Source: Cotesia glomerata (Eukaryota; Arthropoda; Insecta; Hymenoptera; Braconidae). Taken from it: a stretch of 64,000 nucleotides of DNA. Positions within the stretch are counted from its first letter, which is position 1. Each line of letters begins with the position of its first letter. The notes beneath the pieces are model-generated. The model saw nothing but the letters and a program-made list of their open reading frames with translations. It made no database searches and was not told the DNA's origin. This document shows positions 34,036 through 45,640 of the stretch, one piece after another. The stretch lies in contig NC_058163.1 in NCBI RefSeq assembly GCF_020080835.1, positions 4,437,318 to 4,501,317 of the forward strand, read 5' to 3'. A program made the translations under genes and the position numbers.

Positions 34036-35068
34036 ATCCAATAATATTCTGCGTGCGATAATTCGCATTAAATTTTTTAATTTTAAACTTATAAAAAGTA
34101 TTGTTATTAATCAACGTTAAAGCAGCGCCCTAGATAATAATCCAGTCCAGTAATTTTTTCCCCGAATTTAAAAGTAAATTTCTTCCCCGTGTAGGTCGCC
34201 AAGAGGGTTTCTCGGTGAAACACGTCTCGAAATCGCTTGAATATCTATTCAGTCGTAAAAGGGAGTGAGAATTATTCGTATAGGAGCAATTGTAGGATGT
34301 GCCCGAGGGATCCGTACCAGTACTGGGATGCTGATGTTCTCCCATCACGTGGGAAGCGCTCGACACATAGACATGTAGGATAAACCATCGAGCTATCCAG
34401 ACATATAGACATGTCGACTTGGTACATGTTCATGTGAAGTAGGTATAATCGGCGACGGCGAATGTTACCATAGAAATTTAATCCACGGGCATTGGAACGG
34501 GATAACGCTTACCGATTAGGACGCCGTAGTAGTTGCAGTTGTAGTTGTAGTTGTGAGGGTAGCTGTAGTTGTAGCCGAGTGAGAATGGGCAAATAAAAAT
34601 GTCGGAATGGCAATTTACTCGTCGACGTTCCCAAAGCTCGTAACCATGCGGTTTAAACGGTATATACCTGTTTTTTACCGGCATTAGGCAACACCCCCTA
34701 GGTTCCACGGTAACCTAATGGGAAATCATTTTCCCCAGCCACTCTCATCGGCAACCCTTCCCCCTAAGGATCAATGCAACTAAATCCTGTCATTTTCGAG
34801 CTACGATTTATAGATATAAATATTTTGATTTATTTATTTATGGAAATATTGTTAGAAGCCTGGATTCGTAAGCAGTTTAATTAGCGATGTAAATTTATCG
34901 TTAATTGCAAGTCGCGTGATTGGACGGTAAGCTGTTACTTGCGCTGAGATACGTTGAAGGACTGGTGATTATCGTAACGCGAGTAATAGCGGAACATGCA
35001 TAAAGTTTATTAGTTTGGTTGTCACCTGGTGCGAGGTAATAATAGTAAGGAGTAAGACTGTTAAATCT
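34036..35068. other. GC-richer single-copy segment with a (TACAAC)-type tract
   Basis: 34500-34580 read on the minus strand is a TACAACTAC repeat followed by GGCGTCCTAATCG|GTAAGC, which could mimic an exon end (YNYNCNYYGVLI). I favour a simple-sequence repeat. Nothing else recognised. Confidence 0.3.
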
Positions 35069-35071
35069 TTA

Positions 35072-35315
35072 CACTGATAGAAGCATTTCTTAGCATTTAA
35101 GAAGATTTCTTTGTATTTAAAAAATATTTCTTAGTATTTAAGAAATATTTCTTTGTATTTAAGAAATATTTCTTAGTATTTATATTTCTTAATATTTAAG
35201 GAATATTTCTTTGTGTTTAAGAAATATTTTTTAAATATTAAAAAATGATGTTTAAGAAATGATTTCTTAAATAAAAAGAAATCTTTTTAAATAGTAAGAA
35301 ATCCTTCTATCAGTG
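35072..35315. mobile_element. MITE family M, copy 2 (244 bp)
   Basis: CACTGATAGAAGCATTTCTTA and TAAGAAATCCTTCTATCAGTG-type ends, TA flanks at 35070-35071 and 35316-35317. The interior is AAGAAATATTTCTT repeats. Confidence 0.9.
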
Positions 35316-35339
35316 TAGAGAAAAAATTCATGGGAATTA

Positions 35340-37800
35340 TTATTGTTATGTAAATTCTGGTATTAATAGAGAATTCTATTGATTCATTGAAATTGAGTTA
35401 TTAATAGAAAATTTCATGAGTCTATTAATTTCTCATTATTGAAAAAAACTCCGTTGATCTATTAAAATTCTACTATTGATAAAAATTCTATTAATATATT
35501 GAAATTCTATTATGAATAGAAAATTTTATTGATTTATTGAAATTGTGTTACTAATAGAAAATTCCATAAGTATTAATTTCTTATTATTGACGAAAATTCC
35601 ATTGATCTATTAAAATTCTATTATTGATAAAAAATTCTATTGATCTATTGAAATTCTATAACTAATAGAAAATTCTATCGATCTAGTAAAATCGTGTTAC
35701 TAATAGAAAATTCCATAAGTATTAATTTCTTATTATTGACGAAAATTCCATTGATCTATTAAAATTCTATTATTGATAAAAAATTCTATTGATCTATTGA
35801 AATTCTATAACTAATAGAAAATTCTATCGATCTAGTAAAATCGTGTTACTAATAGAAAATTCCATAAGTATTAATTTCTTATTATTGACGAAAATTCCAT
35901 TGATCTATTAAAATTCTATTATTGATAAAAAATTCTATTGATCTATTGAAATTCTATAACTAATAGAAAATTCTATCGATCTAGTAAAATCGTGTTACTA
36001 ATAGAAAATTCCATAAGTATTAATTTCTTATTATTGACAAAAATTCCATTGATCTATTAAAATTCTATTATTGATAAAAAATTCTATTGATCTATTGAAA
36101 TTCTATAACTAATAGAAAATTCTATCGATCTAGTAAAATCGTGTTACTAATAGAAAATTCCATAAGTATTAATTTCTTATTATTGACGAAAATTCCATTG
36201 ATCTATTAAAATTCTATTATTAATCAAAAATTCTATTGATCTATTGAAATTCTATAACTAATAGAAAATTCTATCGATCTAGTAAAATCGTGTTATTAAT
36301 AGAAAATTCCCTAAGTATTAATTTCTTATTATTGACGAAAATTCCATTGATCTATTAAAATTCTATTATTGATAAAAAATTCTATTGATCCATTGAAATT
36401 CTATAACTAATAGAAAATTCTATCGATCTAGTAAAATCGTGTTGCTAATAGAAAATTTAATAAGTATTAATTTCTCATTATTGACAAAAATTCCATTGAT
36501 CTGTTGAAATTCTATTATTAATAAAAAATTCCATTGATCTATTGAAATTCTCTTGTTTATAGAAAATTTTATTGATTCATTGAAATTGTGTTATTATTAG
36601 AAAATTCAATAAGTATTAATTTCTCATTATTGACGAAAATTCCATTGATCTATTGAAATTCTATTATTAATAGAAAATTCAACCAATTCAATGAAATCGT
36701 GTTACTAATAGAAAATTTCATAAATATTCATTTCTCATTATTGACAGAAAATTCCATTGATCTATTGAAATTCTATAATTAATAGAAAATTTTATCGATC
36801 CAGTAAAATCGTGTTGCTAATAGAAAATTTAATAAGTATTAATTTCTCATTATTGACAAAAATTCCATTGATCTGTTGAAATTCTATTATTAATAAAAAA
36901 TTCCATTGATCTATTGAAATTCTCTTGTTTATAGAAAATTTTATTGATCCATTGAAATTGTGTTACTAATAAAAAATTCTATAAGTCTATTAATTTCTCA
37001 TTATTGAAGAAAATTCCATTAATCTATTAAAATTTTATTATTAATAAAAAATTCCATTGATCTATTGAAATTCTATTATTAATAGAAAATTCCATGAGTA
37101 TTCATTTCTCAATGTTAAAAAAAATTCTATTAATCTACTAAAATACTACTATTGATAAAAAATTCCATTGATCCATTGAAATTCTTTAATTAATAGAAAA
37201 TTCAATTGGACTATTGAAATTCTACTGTTACTGGGAAATTATATGAGTCCAGTAAAGTTCCATTATTAATAGAAAATTCCATTGATCCATTGAAATTATG
37301 TACTTGATGGAAAATTCCATTACTCTATTAAGCCATAAGTCTTTCAGTCCATTATAATTTAATTTTTTAATTGAATGTTCCATTAGTCTACCATTAATAG
37401 AAAATTCTATGGATCAATTAAAATTCTAAAATTAATAGAAAGTTATAGTTGTCTATTAGATTCCAATATTCATGGTAAATTTCAATAGTCCATTCCAATT
37501 ATATTATTGGAATATTTTATTACAATTCTATTAGTAATTCTATTAATAGAAACTTTAATTGAATAGTTTAAATTTTATTAATGACAAAGCATTCCATTAA
37601 TCCATTATTCATAGAAAATTCCATTGTTCCATTAGAATTCTGTAATTAGCAGAAATTTCGATTAGTCTCTTAAAATTTTATCATTAATAGAAAATTCTAT
37701 CACAAAAAAAATTGCATCAAATCATTGAAAGATTCTATTATTAATAGAAAATTCCATTGTTTCATTAGAATTCCATTATAAATAGAAACATTCATAACTT
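35340..37800. repeat. 149-bp-period satellite array grading into degenerate units
   Basis: The landmark TATTAATTTCT recurs at 35571, 35720, 35869, 36018, 36167, 36316, 36465 and 36614, exactly 149 bp apart each time. Each 149-bp unit holds four ~37-bp subunits of the AATAGAAAATTC...ATTGATCTATT type. Copies 35571-36316 are nearly identical. A 372-bp segment is also duplicated (36425 and 36796 onward). Beyond ~37000 units decay. Confidence 0.95.
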
Positions 37801-38270
37801 TTATAGAATTGTGATTATCACAAGAATTTTTTTTATATTATGATGATAAGAAGGGGTAGGTAAATCGAAATGCCTACACCAACAATTTAGAGGAGAAGGC
37901 GTGGGAGGATGATTGAAATGATGACACGGATGAACAAATCGACACGTCGCGGCTCAATTACTGCCATGAACGAACCTGTAAAGAGAACAAGTCACGAGAC
38001 AGTGCATCGATTGTAATAAGAGCGCCAAAGGGAATCGGTGAAACGCGATCGCGTGATCGACATACTGATCTATCGTTGTTGCCAACTCATCATCACGTGC
38101 TATCGATAACTTCCATTCAGTATAGTGTTATATATTGTATAGTGTACAGTGTATACATTACATAAAGTTGTGCTTCCACTCCTATTACTTTCTCCATGAA
38201 CTCAAACTCGAAACGGAGGAAAAACGAACAAGGACAAAAATTTTCTTTGAAAATTCTCATAAAAATTATT
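37801..38270. other. Single-copy segment, nothing recognised
   Basis: GC-richer at 37880-38100. No exon or repeat assigned. Confidence 0.3.
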
Positions 38271-38272
38271 GT

Positions 38273-38365
38273 TTTTAATCTATATTATTAAGAGAATAAG
38301 AATAATTTTGTTTCCAGGATAGTCATATGATAGAATCGATTTTTTTAGTGAAATTTAGTGCCATA
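38273..38365. repeat. ~95-bp dispersed repeat
   Basis: ATCTATATTATTAAGAGAAT...GATAGTCAT...TTTAGTGAAATTTAGTG, also at 48590-48680 and inverted at 33940-34035. Confidence 0.7.
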
Positions 38366-38370
38366 GCAAA

Positions 38371-38523
38371 GTGCAGAGTGTTAAAATTTGTGTGTTGAAT
38401 ATTACACTCTAGTGTATAGAATTTAACATTCTAGTGTGTTAAATCATTAAACCAACACATGAGAGTGTTAAATTCCACACACTAGAGTGTAATATTCAAC
38501 ATACAAATTTTAACACTCTGCAC
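38371..38523. mobile_element. MITE-like palindrome related to family L
   Basis: Arms 38371-38442 and 38452-38523 pair over 72 bp (GTGCAGAGTGTTAAAATTTG outermost) with a 9-bp loop. The right flank continues GACGAAAAATTTTTTACTG, resembling the L terminus at 17461; the left flank lacks it, so the copy is probably truncated. Confidence 0.8.
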
Positions 38524-38547
38524 GATGACGAAAAATTTTTTACTGAG

Positions 38548-38735
38548 TATAAGCTCATCCCGACATTACACTCATCGAAATCTTTCATTTGAGTACCCAC
38601 ATCAATTTTTCATATATTTATATATATTATATATATATGTATATATGAAAAATATGTCAAAATGCATGTGAGTACTCAATTGAAAGCTCTTGATAAGTAT
38701 AACATCTAGATGACCTTATATCTTTAAAAACGTCA
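38548..38735. repeat. Palindromic repeat G, copy 3
   Basis: TATAAGCTCATCCCGAC...ACCCACATCAATTTTTC and its inverted partner, directly after the L-like palindrome. Followed to ~39000 by family I/F fragments. Confidence 0.75.
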
Positions 38736-39035
38736 ATAGTTAAGAAAGTACAGTGCAATTTAACAAAAGTCATTATTTAATAAAGCAAAGTAATGCTTTG
38801 CAAAGTTGCTAGTAATTATTAAAAATAATTAACCAAAACAATATTGAGCTGCAATTTTCAATTCTTAACTTCCTATAAAGTAGATGAAGATATAAAAAAA
38901 TAAATTTAGTTGAAAAATGTATTTTTTTAAAAGTTATCGTGTTTGTCCCTCCATAAACAAATCTAGGTTAGAAGTAATTAAAACTACTTTTTTTATGTAA
39001 AAATAGCAATTGCGGAATAAAATTGAGACTTAGCA

Positions 39036-39779
39036 GACCACTTGAAAAAGCTGGACCACTCCGCCCGAGATTGAGTCTAACGCTAAAGAACAAAACCTAA
39101 CATCCGAGTAAGGACACAAGGATATTGCATTCTTGACTCAAAGCAATTACCGGGGTGTTATCGTCACCTTCCACTTAAGTCTCAGAATCAATAGACACTA
39201 AAAACACACTCATCTCCTTTTCCCGTCTGGCATCTATTTTTGTAAAACTTTTCCACCGTAGCATCCCTCCCGGAGAAGAATCCCAAGTCCTATCGCTGGC
39301 GTAGGCAAAGGCTCTTCCAACCTCGTCGGCTCTAATGCCGGCTATTCAGCCGCTACAATGCGATCTAGTAATACGATTTTCCGTACTTGTACAGCTCCTT
39401 CTCTCCGTCTCTTTTCATCTGTCTATTCTATCCTCTCCTGCTGCTTCTCCACAGAGTGTGTACTAGTTGTACTACCAACACACCAACAATTCGTGTCTGA
39501 CGAATGCCTAGGACACCTGCGCAGTGGGATTCCACGTATGGCTTCCTTGTGTTCTCTGGAGGATTCACCCTCAAGCGAACCTTTTTGCTCCATCCCCCAA
39601 TACTACGCCACTGTACTACACACTAGATCCTGATCATTCTTTGGCTTTAGAATTCGCCTTTTCTGGAGAAATCAATTAGATAAATAGCCATTGACCTCAA
39701 CAGGGTGCCTTAAGCCTTTTCACAAAGTCCTTTTTCCAACCCTAATGTTGAATCAGTCAGGTTAACTTTCAAAGGTGTC
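39036..39779. other. GC-rich single-copy island including the left arm of a 2.5-kb inverted repeat
   Basis: The 91-codon open frame at 39358-39633 is Ser/Cys-rich with no recognisable domain and no splice framing. The arm 39108-39186 pairs with 41572-41648. Confidence 0.35.
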
Positions 39780-41465
39780 AGAAGTTTGGTGCTAATTAAA
39801 AGTTTAGTAGTAAGTCTCAATTTTATTTTACGAGTGATAATTTTATATCAAAAAGGGTATGGATGGCTTATAGTGTAGAATTTTTTAATTTTTATGAAGA
39901 GACAAACACGATAACTTTTTTAAAAATCAATTTTTCAACTCAATTTATTTTTTAATCTCTTCATCTGCCTAAAGGGAAGTTAAGGATTGAAAATTGTAGC
40001 TTAATATTGTTTTGTTTAATTATAATTATTGTTCGGCTGGCAATTGGAGAAATTTTCTGTCCTTTAAACAGCCATATAGAAAAATTTATTTGCAAATAGA
40101 GCTTTAAGACAGCTGATACTATCCTCAATTGTGTTCTTTTGCTGCCAAAAGATAATGCAGTCGTTAAGTGGTCCTTTTTTATGATAGAAGGTGTTCAATC
40201 AGTATGAAAAATGCTTTCGGCGGGAAAATTTAAACAAGCTTAAAAATTGAATTATAAACTAAATTTCTTGTAATTTATTAGGAATTACCTTATTAAAAAT
40301 GTTTTTTAACTTATTTTTATAGTTTAGAGTAGATAATTACTATTTTGTGATAAAAAAAAAGGTTTTAATGGCTTATAGCGTAGATTTTTAAAATTATTAT
40401 GGAGGGACAAGCACGATAACTTTTTTTAAAATTAATTTTTCAACTCAATTTATTTTTTAATCTCTTCATCTGCCTAAAGGGAAGTTAAGCATTGAAAATT
40501 GCAGCTTAATATTGTTTTGTTTAATTATAATTAATTTTTATCTGACTTGCAGTTGGAGAAATTTTCTGTCCTTTGAGCAGCAATATAAAAAAAATTTATT
40601 TGTATATAAATAGAACTTTAAGACAGCTGATACTATACTAAATAGTGTTCCTTGGCTAACCAAAAGTAATACCGTCTTTAATTGGTCTTTTTTTATGATT
40701 CCCATTGGAACGAAAGAGAGCGTTCAATTCGTATGAAAACAAATACTACCTGCGGGAAAATTTAAAATTGAATTAATTTTGCATGCCTCAAGCGCAATCG
40801 CGCGAAGGCATAGTTCTATTGGGGCCTAAAAATCAAATTTTCTTTCGTTAAGAAAAATTGTATTTTTAACCCATAATTCTCGTACAAATGTTCAAAAAAA
40901 TACACTGGTGGCAAGAAGAACGATTAACAAACTAATGAAAAACACTGCTTCGTAAATTAATTATCAATTTCAGTGAAAAAAACCTGTTTTTAAAAACTTA
41001 GAGTGGAAGAATCGTCAAAATATTGTCGTGTAGTCAAGATAACTAAAAATATATACAAATTTAGGACTCATTTTTTTTTTTAGCCCTGTCATTAAACTTT
41101 AATGAAGAATCCTATTCAATATCAAAGCTTGATATTACTTCGTTCAGTTGTAATTAAAAAATTTTGATTGGCATTCACACCGAGTTTTCCTATTTTGGTC
41201 GTCCATATGTTTATTTTTTTAGTAAACAGAGTTTTCACAGTGACTCTGCGACCAAGACAACGTATGTATGCGTATCGACTTGTAAGTAATTATTCAATTA
41301 AGAAATTAAAAATAAATAAACAAATATTAATTAATTTTTTTTGAGCGCTTGAAGCATTCACATTTGGTTTTACCTAATTTTTTTAAATTTATTCTTGTAG
41401 TAGATAGTGAATAATTACTGTTTATTGTCGTTTGATAAAAAATTATTAAAAAGTTGAAAATAGTA
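39780..41465. repeat. Family F tandem pair with an internal insertion
   Basis: Homologous GACAA-CACGATAACTTTTTT points at 39902 and 40407 give a 505-bp period. The second unit is interrupted at 40779-41366 and resumes with ATTCTTGTAGTAGATAGTG. Confidence 0.75.
40779..41366. mobile_element. Unclassified insertion (~590 bp) with short inverted ends
   Basis: TGCATGCCTCAAGCGC at the left and GCGCTTGAAGCATTCA at the right are imperfect inverted repeats. The left end resembles family J (TGCACGCCTCATAGCGCG), but the interiors differ. It interrupts a family F unit. Confidence 0.6.
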
Positions 41466-41479
41466 TTTTTAATTCTTAA

Positions 41480-42493
41480 AACCAGGAAGTCAAAAAGCGA
41501 TTAGCTCCAACCTACTATCTCTGAAACGAGAACTGTTGAGTAAGTTTGCTTTGGTCGTTGATCGATCCAGCGGCCTAAGTGTAGGGTGACGATAACACGC
41601 CGGTAATTGCTTTGACTCAAGAATGCAATATCCTCGTGTCCTTACACGAATGTCACTTTTTTGTCTTCATCTCATCAGCCCTGTCTCAATTCTCGAGGAG
41701 TTTCTACTCTAGCACAGGCTTTGTCACAAAAATTCTGCAGAAAAATGTCAGAAAATTATCACAAGGTGAAAAAATTCCAAGGGACTTCCACAACCATTTC
41801 CAACATCGTTTGATCATCACAAAGAGTCGCAATCAATGTTTTTAATTGTTTTCGACTCACCCAACACTTGGAATCTTTCGGAGCGGTAGGTCTATGTTGG
41901 AGCCACGGGATAAATTCAATCGATTTACTTTTATCCTTATCATTTGAATCCACCCACGTTGAGTTTAATCCTCGCCTATGTATAGACATAGATATTGAAA
42001 GTTGAAATAGTAGGTTAAATGCTTGAGTTGCAAAATCCCTGGCCATAAGATTCTGATAGACTGGAATAAGCATTGACGATGGGATTCGGGAGATTTAGTA
42101 AGAACTGAGGGAATCGGAAAACAATTCCACTGAATTCAGTGGAAGTTCTCGTGACTGAAAGTAATATTGGATAAAAGTGTGTTCATCTGTGTTGGAGAGT
42201 TAGTCTGTAAGCTCGTGTGAGTATAAACTGACAGGAGTCGCGTTGAAATGGTATAAAACGTGTACGTTTTTGGCATGGACAGTGATCTCCTGGCTAACGT
42301 ATTTTATATACTTTTTATAGTGTCTCTTTTTATCCCCTACAAGACACAAGTTTACCGAGTTGAGCGCATCTCTACAAACAACTGACAAAGAAATGTCTGA
42401 CTGACATATATAGAGGAGAATGGGACAATAGGAGAAAATAAAGTATGAGCTGTGTTGTTTGAGGTGAAAAAAATATAAGTCAAAAGAACTTAC
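41480..42493 (-). other. Intron downstream of exon 42494, with a 104-codon open frame
   Basis: Single-copy, moderately GC-rich. A minus-strand frame at 41759-42073 includes NSTWVDSNDKDKSKSIEF and ends EVPWNFFTL. An internal GTGAGT donor follows TGTTGG at ~41860, but the frame phase there does not fit the neighbouring exons. No domain recognised; may be an alternative terminal exon or chance. Confidence 0.2.
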
Positions 42494-42631
42494 CCATGTC
42501 GTTGTCACCGGGCACCCCCAGGCTGTCGCTATTGTCGTTGATAAAGGCTTCCGCCGTTGACGTGAATGTCTGAGGTGATAGGGTCAGGTCCGGTCCACTC
42601 TCGCTGTCGAATAGCTCCAAATTGCTGTTTC
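42494..42631 (-). CDS. Internal coding exon (138 bp), acidic Ser/Asp-rich segment of an unrecognised protein
   Basis: Read on the minus strand, the exon follows an acceptor TTTAAATTTAAG and ends GACATGG before a strong donor GTAAGT. Only one of the three frames is open. It starts with two bases completing a codon, gives 45 full codons and leaves one base. The peptide includes LELFDSESGPDLTLSPQTF and ends near GVPGDNDM. It has nine Asp/Glu and no Lys/Arg, is rich in Ser/Thr/Asn, and carries no folded-domain motif, so it looks like a disordered linker or activation-type segment. Codons are GC-rich compared with the flanks, as expected of a real exon. Its phase fits the exon at 12324-12433. The acceptor region is partly duplicated at 43285-43378. 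The gene is not recognised. Confidence 0.8.
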
Positions 42632-42717
42632 CTTAAATTTAAACACCGTTTGTTTATTTATTGAGCTGGATATCTCACCTGACGGTTCTTTTATTTGTTA
42701 TAGGAAAAATTATACTG

Positions 42718-43172
42718 CACAGAAAGAAAAATTCCTTGATTGGAGAACAAAATTCTTGGCTCAAGAAAATTTTCGAGTGCCTGAAGGAAGACCGAAGTTG
42801 TGTTGGCCGAAATAAAAATTCTTCTTTAAATTCTATTCTTAGTATAAGTAATTTTTTCTTAATTCAAATTATTATAAATACTTGATACAATAAATTTTTA
42901 TATTTGATCAAGATTTTTAGATACTTTAGAGAAGCAGCGCCACCTACTTCAGCTGAGAAAAAAATTTTCTCACCTTGAGAAAATTTTTCTCTTGAATATT
43001 TGATACCCAATTTATATTATTTTAGCGTGCAATTATACATATTGAATGAAAAAAATGATGAAATATTATTTGATCTTCCCATTTGACATGTTAATCAATA
43101 AAAATTTATTTTTATCTTTATATTTAATTTTTTGAAGCAAGAGAGAAATTTTCTCAAGACAAGAAAATTTAA
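42718..43172. mobile_element. Family E MITE, truncated copy next to the exon
   Basis: It starts CACAGAAAGAAAAATTCC and matches the left ~455 bp of family E at 20150 and 56267, including the block CAGCGCCACCTACTTCAGC and the run CTCACCTTGAGAAAATTTTTC. The right terminus is missing: similarity stops near 43172 and non-repeat sequence follows. It sits between the two copies of the duplicated splice-acceptor region. Non-autonomous; no coding capacity seen. Confidence 0.7.
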
Positions 43173-43284
43173 TGGCCGATTGTGATCGTTGTTTGTGCTG
43201 AACAAAGTAACAAGGGTACTGCAAATACTGCGAGATAATTATTATGGTACTTTGTGTGATAGAAATTTTTTTGCAATAAGTATA

Positions 43285-43378
43285 TTCAAAATTGCTGATT
43301 GCTTGAATTTAAAAACAGTTTATTGAGCTGGATTTCTCACCTGAGGTTCTTTTATTTGTTAGAGGAAAAACTATACTG
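43285..43378 (-). repeat. Partial duplication of the 3' splice-site region of exon 42494-42631
   Basis: This copies 42617-42716, with a few mismatches and a 6-bp gap. Both copies contain TATTGAGCTGGAT, TCTCACCTGA and TTCTTTTATTTGTTA in the same order. The duplicated block includes the polypyrimidine/acceptor stretch and the first ~15 exon bases (GAAACAGCAATTTGG in the true exon, CAATCAGCAATTTTG here). An AG remains at 43302-43303, so a decoy acceptor lies ~670 bp upstream of the real one. The frame after the decoy soon diverges into AT-rich sequence. Confidence 0.75.
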
Positions 43379-45640
43379 GGTCCTGGGGAGAAAGATGGTT
43401 GGGAGGAAAGGTGGTAGATCCTAGGGTGCCACTTAGATAGAATTCAAGGAAAAATTGTGTTATGGTTCTAAGTCATATATAGACAGTTCAAAGCTATAAA
43501 TCGAAGCTTGAAAACGGACACGTTCGAGGCTTCATTAGACAGAAACGGCTTGTTCGACGAAAATTTTTAATCAAACCTTCTGTAGAGCATTCAATTTACT
43601 TTGGAAATATAGGTTGATCAAATTTTCCCGCTAGATTGTTTCGAAGTTTCAAGGAGAAAATGGACTTGGAAAAAGAAAATCAAAAATTTCGATGATCGAT
43701 CTTTTGATATTAATATTAAAGACTCAAACTTTTACAATAATTTTTTTACTCTGAATAACAGTTTTAGTATATTTTTGAAAAAAGAAAAAAAGATTTTTAT
43801 GGTCCAGTTTGATTGACATGAAAGAATGTTTTGTAATTTTATTGTTTTTCAAAAGTTTACTGAAAGTTATCACGACAAAATAAATAAAAAATATTTTAAT
43901 AATTTATTTGGCTAAGTAATTTTAAAATTAAAAATTATTTTTTAAATTTAAATTTAAGCGGCAGTGACATAGTATTACATCCCGTGTGCAATGCCATCTT
44001 ACAGCGAGTTTTAAAAAGATTCATGTTTATATTGTCGTTTAAAATAATAAAATAAACGGGTATTTCATAGTATAGGTTATATTTTATGTGAAGTAAGTTA
44101 TTAAATGTTAAAAAAATTTGTAACGAAGAATAAAAAATTATTTGTGAAAAATAATAATAATTAAAAAGCGCGCAGATGACTACTGGCGATATTAAACAAA
44201 ATACTTGACCAAACCCGTTAAATTATAAATATTGTTTTATAAAGCCTTTATCAGATACACTTAAAATTAATTCGAGATTATTTTGTATTGATTAAAAAAA
44301 ATAATTATCTTTTTTATTATTTAACAATATTAATTTTTTAGGTTAAATTCTACTGTTTTATGATATGTGATCTAAATATAGCAAATAAAAGTATAGCTTA
44401 ATTTTTATTGGCTCTCAGCTTTGACGGCCATAGTGATGTCACAACTAATAATGTTTATACACCAAAATTTATTTAATTTTTTTTATTTTACAAAAATTAA
44501 TGCAGGATTTTCTACCCTAACGTCCAGGTCAAGAAATGCATAGCCGTCCGATAACTAAAAGAGTTTTAAATTTATCGGGTTAAAAAAAAAAAGATCTCCA
44601 ATGTAGCCAATGGAGAACTTAGTACCTCTAACTATAGACGTCTAAAAGAGGCGAGGGGTCGGGATCGCCGGCAGGCGGGTCTTATACCCTCGTCCCGAGT
44701 TTATTCAGCGCGCGAACCCGAGATATTAATTTTCCCGATGTATATGGATGAGTCCGGACTAGGCCAACGGCGTCGTCGAGGGAGTCTACAACGTAGTTAC
44801 GTTTCGTGAACGTCGAAGTAAAAAGGGACAGATATACCGAATGGGCAGATATACCTTATAAGGGTCGAGTTCCCCAGCCACCATTCCTATTCGGCTAGTT
44901 AAATTGATATCGATCGTCGACTAGAGAATATCGTTAGCCTTATCTCCATTCCGCCACGCAAATAACATTTTAAAACGTAACATTCTTATACGTTGTTCCC
45001 CCTTTAGCCTTCCCCTAACCCTAACCCTTATATTAAATTTATACTCGGGTGGATTACACCGTAAAAGTTTATCATCCAACATCTATAGGATCTGGAAAGT
45101 TGTTTGTGGCTAATCAACTTCTGGGGAGGAGAAAACTCAACACTTGTTGTTTTTATGTTTAGATTTTTTTAGGACATTCAGCTGTAAGTATACTTTATTA
45201 AAGTACCAAAAGAATTACCAGAGTTAACCTTATACACGGATGTTCATTCAGGTACAAGGAGCTGCTTGGAGAGTAGCTGACGATATGCAAATTATACGAC
45301 GTCCGTAGTATCTTTTGTATCGTAGTTTCCTGGGAGTGGCATTATGAAACTTAAGCCGTAGAGCACAAGTGTCGCGTTACGAGTCCGACCTCATCCTCTT
45401 GGTACTTGGTACTTGTCTTCCTTACTTTTTATTCTTCGAAGCTGTTTTATCCGTTGCGACCATAAGCTCAAGCACCTTTACTTAGCAGCGATACTTGTCT
45501 TGGGAAATTTTCTTTTCAGTCGAACCAACTTTCAATGTCAATTGGACTTGAATATTTGTCTGTTTATACTCGGGATAAAATGAGAATATAAAATATCTGA
45601 TAGGTGCATATTTGGTCTGATAAGATCTTATAGGTTATTT
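43379..45640. other. Mixed single-copy DNA with a GC-rich island at 44630-45040
   Basis: 43560-44500 is AT-rich with no match. 44630-44900 is the GC-richest stretch of the right half. CCCTAACCCTAACCCTTA lies at ~45012-45029, a short telomere-like run. 45040-45600 is mixed. No exon supported. Confidence 0.35.

Larger units (their letters stand above)
39108..41648. repeat. Inverted repeat flanking a family F array
   Basis: 39112-39172 and 41586-41646 are reverse complements at about 57 of 61 positions (GTAAGGACAC, GGATATTGCATTCTTGA, CAAAGCAATTACCGG, GTGTTATCGTCACC); weaker pairing extends to ~75 bp. They bracket 2.4 kb containing two F units. Confidence 0.8.
12434..42493 (-). other. Large intron (30,060 bp) joining the two coding exons
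   Basis: It is bounded by the GTAAGT donor below 42494 and the TTTTAG acceptor above 12433, in a 1-2 phase that preserves the reading frame. I found no other in-frame exon inside, although an alternatively used exon cannot be excluded. The content is mostly dispersed repeats, listed separately. Introns this long in insects are typical of developmental and neuronal regulators, which is the only hint about gene class. Confidence 0.65.

Noticed and set aside
34490..34580. Minus-strand Tyr/Asn-rich exon ending at a GTAAGC donor
   Set aside because: The peptide comes from a TACAAC simple repeat and no good acceptor precedes it.
35340..37300. Regular repeats with possible CRISPR-like spacing
   Set aside because: The whole 149-bp unit is repeated with no unique spacers, so it is a satellite in a eukaryotic intron.
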